Positions 40,968-48,248 of a stretch of 48,349 nt of DNA are shown here, one piece after another; position 1 is the first letter of the stretch, and each line of letters starts with the position of its first letter. Both the position numbers and the translations under genes were made by a program. Under the pieces are notes generated by a model, which saw only the letters and a program-made list of their open reading frames with translations, searched no databases and was not told the DNA's origin. Origin of the DNA: DASRCB01 sp035653295 (GTDB lineage: Bacteria > Acidobacteriota > Terriglobia > Bryobacterales > Bryobacteraceae); the NCBI GenBank assembly GCA_035653295.1, contig DASRCB010000010.1, forward strand, positions 1-48,349, given 5' to 3'.

Positions 40968-40998
40968 CCGGGCTCCGCTGCCGGCAGGACAATATCAG

Positions 40999-41032
40999 CC
41001 ACGGAGGAACGCGGATGAACGCAGATGACAAG
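40999..41032. repeat. Short tandem 10-mer repeat between ftsI and murE
   Basis: GGAGGAACGC, GGATGAACGC and AGATGACAAG follow each other at 41003-41032, preceded by GCCAC. I remember similar CCACGGATGAACGCGGATGA-type sequences as dispersed repeats in many bacterial genomes. It lies in the gap before murE and encodes nothing. Confidence 0.5.
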
Positions 41033-41049
41033 TGCGGCCGTCTCTCCTG

Positions 41050-43071
41050 TCATCGCGCGAACCGCAGCCTCACTCTCTCGCCCGCCGGAAGTACCGCCCC
41101 AGGCAGAGGATACTGCTGGCGCACCAAACCAGTACCGATGCTCTCCACGGGAATCCCCGTCTGCGCTGACAGTTCCGCAACAGCCCGCGCCGTCATGCCG
41201 ATGAAATTCGGCGCCTGCGGGCCGCTGACCTGGTTCGCCGCCGGAACAAAAATACCCTGCTGGTCCCCATCGGAGTCCCCAGCGGCTTCTTCAGGGGGTA
41301 CCAGCAGGGTCGGATCAGACAGATCCGCAATGGCCAGGTCGTTAGTCTCGTTCTTTCCGTCGTCCGGGACCGGAAGAGCATCATCCGGGAGATCGCGGGG
41401 GACCTCCAGGAAGCGGAGCGAGGCGGTCATGACCTCCTTGAATACCGGCGCGGACACTTCCGCGCCGAAGCCGGAAGTCCCCGCCGCTCCGTTGGCGGTC
41501 ACCGCCACAACCAGCGAGGGATTGGCGACCGGCGAAAAACCCATGAACGACGCGTTATAGAAATGCGTGTAGTGGTGGGTCTGCAGGTCAACGATCTGCG
41601 CCGTCCCGGTCTTCCCGGCCGCGGAGTATCCGATCAGGCGCGCGTTCCGGCCGGTGCCGCGTAGCACGACCTGCTCCATCATGTGGCGCATGGTCATAAC
41701 TGTCTGCGGGCGCAGAATCTGTTTGGACTGCACCGGGGCATCCTCCAGCAGCTGCGGCTTTACGAGATAGCCGCCGTTGGCAATGACCGCGCAGGCGCGA
41801 GCCAGTTGCAGCGTGGTCACCAGGAGCTCATGGCCCATCGGCACGGAGGCGATGGAACTCGGCCGCCAGTGCTCCGGCTTGAAAACTAATCCGGGCGATT
41901 CGCCAGGCAGCGAAATACCGGTCCGCTGGCCGAATCCAAAGCGGTGAATGTACTCGTACAGGTGCTCCTTGCCGACCCTGATCCCGATATTGATCGCCCC
42001 GATATTGCTGGAATGCACCAGCACGTCTTCCATCGACATCGCGGCCGGGCCGTTGTGCGAATCGTGCACCACGCGTCCGAAGAACGTCATGGCTCCGTGG
42101 CCGGTCGGAATGATCGACTCCGGCCTGAGATTCGTCGTCTCCAGCGCCGCGCTGAGTGTCACCACTTTGAAAACCGAACCGGGCTCGAACGGAACTGAAA
42201 CGGCCTGGTTGAACCGCGCCTTGCGTTCAAATTCATTGCGCACCGGCTGGTTTGGATCGTACGGAGGATAGCTGGCCAGCGCCAGAATTTTCCCCGTGCG
42301 CGGATCCATTACGACCGCGCTCCCGGTGTGGCAGTGATGCGCCACCACCGTATCGCGCAGCATCTCCTCGGCGATGTACTGAATTCGCGCGTCGATGGTC
42401 AGGTGCACGTCATGGCCGGGCTGCGCGGGCGCTCCATATTGCTCCGACTCGAAGCCGCGCTGCCTGACGTCCTCGGTGACCAGCAGCTTGCCCGGTTTGC
42501 CGCCCAGAACGTCGTTGAGCTTGCGCTCGACGCCGCCGAGCCCTTTGCCGTCGGAATCGACGCTGCCGACCACATGCGCGGCGAGTGTGCCATAGGGATA
42601 GAAGCGGCGGCTTTCGGTGACGAACTGGATCCAGTCGACGTGCAGATTCCGCAGGCGGTCCGCTTCTTCTTCGGGCGCCTTGCGCTTGATCCACAGGAAT
42701 CCGCGATGCTTCTGCACACACTCGTGCAGGTCGGCGTCGAGCCTGGACCTGTCCAGGTTGAGAATAGGAGCCATCAGGTCGGCCGCGACATCGATGTTGG
42801 GGATCAGCAGGGGGTTGACGTAGATGGACTCGACCGGCAGGCTCATCGCCAGGCGCTGGCCGTTCCGGTCGAGGATGGCGCCGCGCGGCGGACGCACTTC
42901 GATGATGTGTTCCTGCTGTTGCTGGGCGAGGTGACGGAAGTCGTTATGCCGGACTACCTGAAGCTGAACAAGGCGGAACAGAATGAGCGTGGCCCAAAGC
43001 AGGACAATTCGCGCCAGCCAGCGCACACGGGGCGCGGATTGCTCGATTGCCTTGATCTCCTCATCGCCCAC
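41050..43071 (-). CDS. ftsI: Septal peptidoglycan transpeptidase FtsI with PASTA domain
   Basis: FtsI (PBP3, class B) crosslinks septal peptidoglycan. The 673-residue protein starts at GTG 43071 with GAGGAG eight bases upstream. It has one membrane helix (WLARIVLLWATLILFRLVQLQ), a pedestal domain, and the transpeptidase motifs Ser299-x-x-Lys302 (EPGSVFK), SSN at 354-356 and KTGTA from Lys487. After an acidic linker (about 550-610) a single PASTA module occupies roughly 613-673 (PNFIGMTARAVAELSAQTGIPVESIGTG). PASTA domains bind peptidoglycan fragments and are better known in Gram-positive PBP2x/SpoVD. The 63-bp upstream gap separates it from ftsL. Confidence 0.95.
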   Translation of the reverse strand: MGDEEIKAIEQSAPRVRWLARIVLLWATLILFRLVQLQVVRHNDFRHLAQQQQEHIIEVRPPRGAILDRNGQRLAMSLPVESIYVNPLLIPNIDVAADLMAPILNLDRSRLDADLHECVQKHRGFLWIKRKAPEEEADRLRNLHVDWIQFVTESRRFYPYGTLAAHVVGSVDSDGKGLGGVERKLNDVLGGKPGKLLVTEDVRQRGFESEQYGAPAQPGHDVHLTIDARIQYIAEEMLRDTVVAHHCHTGSAVVMDPRTGKILALASYPPYDPNQPVRNEFERKARFNQAVSVPFEPGSVFKVVTLSAALETTNLRPESIIPTGHGAMTFFGRVVHDSHNGPAAMSMEDVLVHSSNIGAINIGIRVGKEHLYEYIHRFGFGQRTGISLPGESPGLVFKPEHWRPSSIASVPMGHELLVTTLQLARACAVIANGGYLVKPQLLEDAPVQSKQILRPQTVMTMRHMMEQVVLRGTGRNARLIGYSAAGKTGTAQIVDLQTHHYTHFYNASFMGFSPVANPSLVVAVTANGAAGTSGFGAEVSAPVFKEVMTASLRFLEVPRDLPDDALPVPDDGKNETNDLAIADLSDPTLLVPPEEAAGDSDGDQQGIFVPAANQVSGPQAPNFIGMTARAVAELSAQTGIPVESIGTGLVRQQYPLPGAVLPAGERVRLRFAR

Positions 43072-43134
43072 GCGCCACTCCTCGACTCGGACAGACGTGT
43101 TCTCCTGGGAACGCCGGCGCCGGCCGGCGCACCG

Positions 43135-43629
43135 TTAAGGGTTGACGTGCGGCCTTCCCGCGCGCGCCACCTGGTGGCCGGGCTTTCCCTCCAGATACAC
43201 GACCGAGCCGGGGGCCGGATCGACATAGCGCTGCATCTTCGCCAGCGCCTGGAGACGCGCCGGGCTGAGCAGCCTCGCTTCCTGAAGTTCGAGCGCGGAG
43301 CGCATCGTCTCGAGCCGCTGTTCCTCCTGCTTCAGAGCTTCCAGCCGGTAACCGGCCAGCAGCCCGTAGAGGCTGGGCGCGAGCAGCCCCACCACGACGG
43401 CCACCGCCGCCGCACTGCTGGCGATCATTCTCCAGCAGGCGCTGCGCGCCGCGGGGTCGGACTCCCGCACCACAAGGGTGTTGTCAATCGCCTTGGTAAA
43501 TAAGAAAACATCTTCGTTCGGGACGGCCCGAACGAGAAATTCGTCCATCTGCTCGCGCAGCCGGGCGGGAGCTTCCGCCACGCTGCGCGAAACCATGAAT
43601 CTGTCAAAAAGGGGCGCCAGTGTTGCCAT
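43135..43629 (-). CDS. ftsL: FtsL-like division protein with extended N-terminus
   Basis: Position between rsmH and ftsI, one membrane helix (about 67-92, MIASSAAAVAVVVGLLAPSLYGLLAGY) and a following coiled coil (LEALKQEEQRLETMRSALELQEARLLSPARLQALAKM) identify it as FtsL, which with FtsB and FtsQ activates FtsWI. The LSPARLQALA...Y motif is typical of the family. The 164-residue product is longer than usual because some 65 residues precede the helix (MATLAPLFDRFMVSRSVAEAP and on), where E. coli FtsL has about 37. The start is ATG 43629, three bases after rsmH. Sequence alone is weakly conserved, so context carries the call. Confidence 0.8.
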   Translation of the reverse strand: MATLAPLFDRFMVSRSVAEAPARLREQMDEFLVRAVPNEDVFLFTKAIDNTLVVRESDPAARSACWRMIASSAAAVAVVVGLLAPSLYGLLAGYRLEALKQEEQRLETMRSALELQEARLLSPARLQALAKMQRYVDPAPGSVVYLEGKPGHQVARAGRPHVNP

Positions 43630-43632
43630 TCT

Positions 43633-44511
43633 TCAGCCGTTCGCTTTCGTCATCTCCACCGCGCGCAGCTTCGCGCTGCGCGAAGCCGGGTTCGCCTCAG
43701 TCTCCGCGCCACCAGGCCGGACCACGTGCTTTGTCAGGACGATCGCTCGCCCCGCACGGGCCAGTTCCTGGAACTTCTGCTTGACTCGCCGATCTTCGAG
43801 CGACATGAACGTGATCACCACCATCCGGCCGCCGCTCCGGACCAGATTGGGCGCTGTGGCGAGCAGTCGATCCAGCTCGCCCATTTCGTCGTTGACGGCT
43901 AATCGAAGGGCCATGAAGGTCTGCGTCGCCGGATGCAATCGCCCCGTCCGGGGTACGGCTTCCTCCACCACACGAGCCAGCTGGCCCGTGGTGCGGATTG
44001 GCCGCGCCCGAACGATTGCTCTGGCTATTCTCCGCGACCTCCTCTCTTCGCCGAGCTGAAAAATCAGATCGGCGAGCTCCTTCTCCGCAGCAAAATTCAC
44101 GATATCCGCGGCAGTGGCCGCCTGGCTGCGATCCTGCCGCATGTCCAGCGGCCCCTCGGCCATGAGCGAAAACCCACGCTCGGCATCGGTCAGCTGATAG
44201 CGGCTGACGCCAAGATCCGCCAACAGCCCATCGACACGTTCCACGCCGGCCTCGGCCAGCGCCGCCGGCAATGTCGAAAACGCGCCGCGATGAAACCGAA
44301 CCCGCCGAGCCAGCTGCTCGCCTACGTTCCGTCGCGCGATCGCCAGCGATTCCGCATCCCGGTCGTTGGCAATCACAAACCCGTCCGTCAGCCGCTCGGC
44401 GATGGCTCGCGTATGACCACCCAGCCCCGCGGTAGCATCCAGATACACTCCGGCCGGCTGCGGCGCCAGATAATCCAGCGTCTCCGCGAGCATGACCGGA
44501 TGGTGCTCCAT
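43633..44511 (-). CDS. rsmH: 16S rRNA m4C1402 methyltransferase RsmH
   Basis: RsmH (MraW) methylates N4 of C1402 in 16S rRNA. The 292-residue protein starts HHPVMLAETLDYLAPQPAGVYLDATAGLGGHTRAIAERL, with the SAM-binding glycine loop, then NDRDAESLAIARRNV. The insert domain has VDGLLADLGVSRYQL...RGFSLMAEGPLDMRQDR, the family signature. RPIRTTGQLARVVEEAVPR and PATQTFMALRLAVNDEMGELDRLL follow, and SGGRMVVITFMSLEDRRVKQKF is close to the end. It begins 15 bp after the mraZ stop. Confidence 0.97.
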   Translation of the reverse strand: MEHHPVMLAETLDYLAPQPAGVYLDATAGLGGHTRAIAERLTDGFVIANDRDAESLAIARRNVGEQLARRVRFHRGAFSTLPAALAEAGVERVDGLLADLGVSRYQLTDAERGFSLMAEGPLDMRQDRSQAATAADIVNFAAEKELADLIFQLGEERRSRRIARAIVRARPIRTTGQLARVVEEAVPRTGRLHPATQTFMALRLAVNDEMGELDRLLATAPNLVRSGGRMVVITFMSLEDRRVKQKFQELARAGRAIVLTKHVVRPGGAETEANPASRSAKLRAVEMTKANG

Positions 44512-44526
44512 AAACCACCGCGAACA

Positions 44527-45018
44527 TTACCTGAGCCCTTTCTGCTCGAGCCGCCGAAGCTTGTCGGCCAGATTCTGGCGCGCGCGCTCCTGACGGCGTT
44601 CGTAAATCTCTTTCGGGTACACGTTCACGCGGCCCTTGTAGCAATCGAGGAATACCGGCTCGCCTTCCATCCTCAGTAAATCCCGGAGCCGCGCCGGAAC
44701 CAGCACCCGGCCCTGACCATCCAGTTCGCCGGCTCCGCCAAGGTCCCGCGCCATGAAGGCCAGGTCCTCGGCGGCATCCGGGTTGTCTGTCTCCCCCTCC
44801 AGAACTTCCTGGTTCCGTTTCCAGATCGAAATCGGGTATATTCGAGCTGTCTCCAGATCGAGGCTCGTGATAAACAGCGAACCACCGTCCGTTTCGCGGA
44901 AGGATGCCAGGAAACTCTGAATGTCAACCGGAAGCTTCAGCCGTCCCTTTTCATCTACACGTCCGGGGTAGATGCCCAATGGGGGTTCTGATCCCGCGGT
45001 CGTGGGTTTGACGTCCAC
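44527..45018 (-). CDS. mraZ: Transcriptional regulator and division-cluster protein MraZ
   Basis: MraZ, an AbrB-like DNA-binding ring, controls the dcw cluster. Two half-repeats are seen: GIYPGRVDEKGRLKLPVDIQSFL at the N-terminus and GELDGQGRVLVPARLRDLLRM in the second half, where DEKGR is the usual DxxxR core. The frame is open to GTG 45039, but five GTGG operator repeats cover 45015-45060, so that start is unlikely. GTG 45018 lies in the last repeat; TTG 44979 gives MGIYPGRVDEKGR, which fits the length of homologues best, though its ribosome site is weak. The coordinate given is a compromise. Confidence 0.92.
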   Translation of the reverse strand: MDVKPTTAGSEPPLGIYPGRVDEKGRLKLPVDIQSFLASFRETDGGSLFITSLDLETARIYPISIWKRNQEVLEGETDNPDAAEDLAFMARDLGGAGELDGQGRVLVPARLRDLLRMEGEPVFLDCYKGRVNVYPKEIYERRQERARQNLADKLRRLEQKGLR

Positions 45019-45060
45019 TCTCGGCCACCGGAGGTCCACTTTTTAACCACTTTGGACCAC
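45015..45060 (-). promoter_or_regulatory. MraZ operator: five GTGG repeats over the dcw promoter
   Basis: On the minus strand GTGG occurs at 45060-45057, 45050-45047, 45039-45036, 45028-45025 and 45018-45015, that is at steps of 10, 11, 11 and 10 bp. Boxes read AGGTGGTCC, AAGTGGTTA, AAGTGGACC, CGGTGGCCG and GAGTGGACG. MraZ binds tandem TGGG- or GTGG-type boxes at one-turn spacing before its own gene in other bacteria, so this is very probably its autoregulatory site. A possible promoter, TCGACA (45067-45062) 16 bp TAAAAA (45045-45040), is interleaved with the boxes. Confidence 0.75.
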
Positions 45061-45087
45061 CTGTCGAATTGTGGCATGTGCACGACC

Positions 45088-45101
45088 GATATTGCAATAT
45101 C
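45088..45101. promoter_or_regulatory. 14-bp perfect palindrome upstream of mraZ
   Basis: GATATTGCAATATC reads the same on both strands. It lies in the AT-rich part of the 190-bp region between mraZ and the divergent lipoprotein gene, about 28 bp beyond the outermost GTGG box. TTGCAA within it might also act as a -35 for CACAAT 18 bp further on the minus strand. It may bind a second regulator; I see no other element in 45102-45209. Confidence 0.4.
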
Positions 45102-45209
45102 TTTTTTGACTCTTTTTGGGGCGTCGACTACCCGCATATGGGGAGGTACATTGGGCTTTCCCCCTAGTCACTTCCGGGCGGTGGTCGAAATCGTGCAAGA
45201 CTGGGAGAT

Positions 45210-45449
45210 ATGCGGCTTGCCACGGTAGCCCTGATCGCCTGCCTTGCGCTGGCCGGGTGCGCTCGAAACGACAATCGTCGTAGTGACGACCGCTCCCCTG
45301 CCCGGACTGCGGGCCGTGCCGCGTACGAGCTCAGCCAGGAAACGAAGAAGGCGGCGAAGGCGGCCGGCCGGGAGCTCAGCCACGCTGCAAAAGAGGCCCA
45401 CGAGGGCTGGAAAGATGCCCAGCGCGAGCATAAGCAGGATCATAAATAG
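45210..45449 (+). CDS. Small lipoprotein
   Basis: ATG 45210 has GGGAG five bases upstream. The 79-residue product has a lipoprotein signal MRLATVALIACLALAGC with the LAGC lipobox, so Cys17 would be lipidated. The mature 62 residues are highly charged and helical, with heptad-like KKAAKAAGRELSHAAKEAHEGW, and end in a run of His, Lys and Asp. The composition recalls small outer-membrane lipoproteins such as Lpp-like or entericidin-like proteins, but I see no specific family. Divergent from mraZ and 63 bp before the methyltransferase gene. Confidence 0.7.
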   Translation: MRLATVALIACLALAGCARNDNRRSDDRSPARTAGRAAYELSQETKKAAKAAGRELSHAAKEAHEGWKDAQREHKQDHK

Positions 45450-45512
45450 GCTCCACGGATCCATTTGGAGCGGAGCTTTGGCCCGCACGAACACCTGATA
45501 ACCTGAACCGCG

Positions 45513-46622
45513 ATGCCGACCTACTACGAGTTCTTCGCCGGTGGCGGCATGGTGCGTGCCGGTCTCGGCGAACGCTGGTCCTGCCTCTTCGCCAACGACA
45601 TCGATGCGAAGAAAGCCGCGGTCTACACGGCGAACTGGGGCGGCGAGCACCTCAGCGTCGCGGATATCCGCGCCCTGACCACAGCAGAACTGCCCGGCGT
45701 CGCGGATCTGGCGTGGGCTTCGTTCCCCTGCCAGGACCTGTCGCTTGCCGGATCGCAGCGCGGACTGGAGGGCGAACGATCCGGAACCTTCTGGCAGTTC
45801 TGGCGCCTGATCAAGAGCCTGATCGGCGAGCAGCGCGCCCCGTCCATGGTGGTTCTCGAAAACGTCTGCGGCGCCTTGACGTCCCATGGCGGCAAGGATT
45901 TCACGGCCATCGCCGACGCACTCGCTGACGCCGGTTACCGCTTTGGCGCGCTGGTGATTGACGCCGTTCATTTCGTGCCTCAATCGCGTCCGAGGCTTTT
46001 CATCATCGCAGTGCGCACCACCGTCCCCGAATTCCTGGAAGCGCGCTCGGTTTGGCATCCCCCGAATCTCATCCATGCCTGGGGCAAGCTTCCCCGCCGG
46101 CTGAAGCCATCGTGGGTTTGGTGGCATCTGCCCGCGCCGCCACCGCGCACCACTACATTCGCCGATGTCATTGAACACAATTCCCCTGAAGTCCGCTGGC
46201 ACACGGAGGCCGAAACGCAGCGTTTGCTCGAAATGATGAGCCCGGTCAACCGCGCCAAGCTGCAGCGGGCGCGGAGAAGCGGCGCGATCACCATCGGCTC
46301 TCTGTACCGGCGCACGCGAGGAAACCAGCAGCGCGCGGAGGTTCGCTTCGATGACGTCGCGGGTTGCCTGCGCACTCCGGCCGGCGGATCGAGCCGCCAG
46401 ACGATCCTGCTCGTCGAGGGTAATGACATTCGTTCACGGCTGCTCTCGGCGCGCGAAGCTGCGCGTCTCATGGGCCTGCCCGACACCTACAGACTGCCCG
46501 CCAACTATAACGAGGCGTATCATCTGGCCGGCGACGGCGTAGTGGTTCCGGTAGTCCGTTTTCTCGCCGCGCATCTGCTCGAGCCCCTGCTTGCGGGCGC
46601 GCGACCGGCGCAGGCGGCGTGA
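45513..46622 (+). CDS. DNA cytosine-5 methyltransferase
   Basis: The 369-residue enzyme transfers a methyl group from SAM to C5 of cytosine. Motif I is YYEFFAGGGMVRAGL (residues 4-18), motif IV FPCQDLSLAG with catalytic Cys73, motif VI LENV with Glu116, and motif VIII QSRPRL at 157-162. The target-recognition region spans about 190-290 and the C-terminal motifs IX-X are SAREAARLMGLPDTYRLP and YHLAGDGVVVPVV. The recognition site cannot be read from sequence. Its stop overlaps the start of vsr (TGATG). No restriction endonuclease gene is nearby, so the pair looks like an orphan Dcm/Vsr-type unit or a remnant of a restriction system. Confidence 0.93.
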   Translation: MPTYYEFFAGGGMVRAGLGERWSCLFANDIDAKKAAVYTANWGGEHLSVADIRALTTAELPGVADLAWASFPCQDLSLAGSQRGLEGERSGTFWQFWRLIKSLIGEQRAPSMVVLENVCGALTSHGGKDFTAIADALADAGYRFGALVIDAVHFVPQSRPRLFIIAVRTTVPEFLEARSVWHPPNLIHAWGKLPRRLKPSWVWWHLPAPPPRTTTFADVIEHNSPEVRWHTEAETQRLLEMMSPVNRAKLQRARRSGAITIGSLYRRTRGNQQRAEVRFDDVAGCLRTPAGGSSRQTILLVEGNDIRSRLLSAREAARLMGLPDTYRLPANYNEAYHLAGDGVVVPVVRFLAAHLLEPLLAGARPAQAA

Positions 46623-47056
46623 TGAAGGAAACACCCGAGCAACGCAGCCGCACGATGCGCGCTGTGAAAAGCGTAGATACAACCCCCGAGATGGCCGTGC
46701 GCCGTCTGGTGCACGCGATGGGCTATCGCTTCCGCCTGCATCGCAGCGATCTGCCCGGCAAACCCGACCTCGTCTTGCCTCGGCTGCGCAGGGTGATCTT
46801 CGTCCACGGCTGCTTCTGGCACGGGCACGATTGCGCGCGCGGCGCTCGCATTCCGAAAGCGAATCGGGATTACTGGCAAAGCAAGATCGGCCGCAACGTG
46901 ACCCGCGATGCCGCCCACCTCACCGCCTTGCAAGCCGCCGGATGGCGAGCCGCCGTGATTTGGGAATGCGAGCTCAGGCAGCCGGGCCTGGTGCGGAGGC
47001 GATTGGCCGTGTTCCTGCGCGTCAGGGCCGGCGCACAACGCGGCCGTCCTTCGTAA
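46622..47056 (+). CDS. vsr: Very short patch repair endonuclease
   Basis: Vsr nicks DNA at T:G mismatches left by deamination of 5-methylcytosine within the partner methyltransferase's site. ATG 46622 overlaps the methyltransferase stop; GTG 46619 is a less likely start. The 144-residue protein has RSRTMRAVKSVDTTPEMAVRRLVHAMGYRFRLH at the start, the catalytic PGKPDLVLPRLRRVIFVHGCFWHGHDC region (Asp of KPD plus the His and Cys residues of the zinc site), KANRDYWQSKIGRNVTRD and WRAAVIWECEL. Length is normal. Its last 35 bp overlap the convergent amidohydrolase gene. Confidence 0.95.
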   Translation: MKETPEQRSRTMRAVKSVDTTPEMAVRRLVHAMGYRFRLHRSDLPGKPDLVLPRLRRVIFVHGCFWHGHDCARGARIPKANRDYWQSKIGRNVTRDAAHLTALQAAGWRAAVIWECELRQPGLVRRRLAVFLRVRAGAQRGRPS

Positions 47057-48248
47057 CGAAGTCGATGCCGTGGAGCGCCCCGGTATCCGCCAGCGGATTC
47101 GCGGGCATGCCGACGATGTCGGCGGCAAGGCCGGGGACAATGGCGCCACGCTGCTTCTGAACGCGCAGCAGCGCGGCTGCATTCGTGGTCATGGCCTTCA
47201 GAACCTCCGTGTTCGGCACGCCGGCGGCCTTCCAGACCAGGAGATAATCCAGCATGATGTCGCCGCGCGTCTTTCCCGGAAGGCTGACAACCACGTCCGT
47301 GCCAAAGACAAGCGTTACGCCCAGTGCGTAGGCGCGCCGCAGCCGGTCGGTAATCAGCCGCTCCATCTCGTTCGGATCGGGAAGTTGATGCCGCGCCTGC
47401 AGTTCCACGAGAACTTCATGCGGCATGTCCGTGCCCACCAGCGCCGTGCCATGTTCCTTCATCAGTTTCAGGACGTCATCGGAAAGCCAGAATCCATGCT
47501 CAACGGAGTCGGCCCCGCCGAGAATCACGTTGCGCGCCGGAGCGTCGTGAAACACGTGCACGGCGACCGCGCGTCCGGCGAGATGCGCTTCGTTCACGGC
47601 TGCGCGAATCTCTTCCTCCGAGTAGTAGTAATCGGAGTTGTCCGCGACCAGCTTGATGACATCCGCACCGTAGAAGATGTTGCGGCGCACCGCCTTGCGG
47701 ATTTCCTCCGGGCCGTCGGCATCGTCGTATTCGAAGCTCCACAGCGGTCCCTGCTCCGGTGGGAGGGTTACGGCCTGGCCGCCGAATGGCGCGATGATCT
47801 TTCCCGCCGTCAGAATTGTCGGTCCCACGAACCAGCCCTGGTCGATTGCGCGCTTCAGATCGATAACGGCATAATTGGCGCCATTGCCCACATCCCGAAG
47901 GGTCGTGAAACCCGCGCGCAGCATATCCTGCGCGTTCCGCAGACCGCGGAGTGCGCGGATGGGCGAGCCCTCGACTAACTGCGGCTCCTGCAGTGAAATG
48001 CCTGTGCCCAGGTCCATCGAAACGTGCGTGTGGGCGTCCATGAGCCCGGGCATCACCCACTCGCTCGACAGATCGATCACCTCGCCCGCGGCTCCGGCGC
48101 CAATGCTCGCGATTTTGCCGTCTTTGACGACAATGACCTGATTTCGACGGACCGCCCCGGTAGCCGGGTCGATCAGATTGCCCGCGCGGATGGTCAGCGT
48201 CTGTGCAACAGCGACAGGCGCGAGAAGAAGCAGGACGAGATTCGTCAT
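47022..48248 (-). CDS. Secreted amidohydrolase (imidazolonepropionase-like)
   Basis: The 408-residue protein has a signal peptide (MTNLVLLLLAPVAVAQ) and an amidohydrolase-fold barrel. The first metal motif is MDAHTH (His73, His75). ADVIKLVADNSDYYYSEEEI near 195 would supply the Lys ligand, AVAVHVF and SVEHGFW the two further histidines, and VFGTDVV the catalytic Asp. The order suits the PF01979 group that includes imidazolonepropionase and Xaa-Pro or Xaa-Arg dipeptidases, of which exported members are common in Acidobacteriota. Substrate is unknown. ATG 48248 overlaps the stop of a gene entering from the right (ATGA). Confidence 0.88.
   Translation of the reverse strand: MTNLVLLLLAPVAVAQTLTIRAGNLIDPATGAVRRNQVIVVKDGKIASIGAGAAGEVIDLSSEWVMPGLMDAHTHVSMDLGTGISLQEPQLVEGSPIRALRGLRNAQDMLRAGFTTLRDVGNGANYAVIDLKRAIDQGWFVGPTILTAGKIIAPFGGQAVTLPPEQGPLWSFEYDDADGPEEIRKAVRRNIFYGADVIKLVADNSDYYYSEEEIRAAVNEAHLAGRAVAVHVFHDAPARNVILGGADSVEHGFWLSDDVLKLMKEHGTALVGTDMPHEVLVELQARHQLPDPNEMERLITDRLRRAYALGVTLVFGTDVVVSLPGKTRGDIMLDYLLVWKAAGVPNTEVLKAMTTNAAALLRVQKQRGAIVPGLAADIVGMPANPLADTGALHGIDFVTKDGRVVRRP

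Noticed and set aside
28644..45018. murB and ddl as part of the dcw cluster
   Set aside because: murC is followed directly by ftsQ (one base between); neither gene is present in the window.
45168..46202. A 344-codon minus-strand frame opposite the methyltransferase
   Set aside because: The opposite strand carries all methyltransferase motifs; this frame shows none and no start signal.
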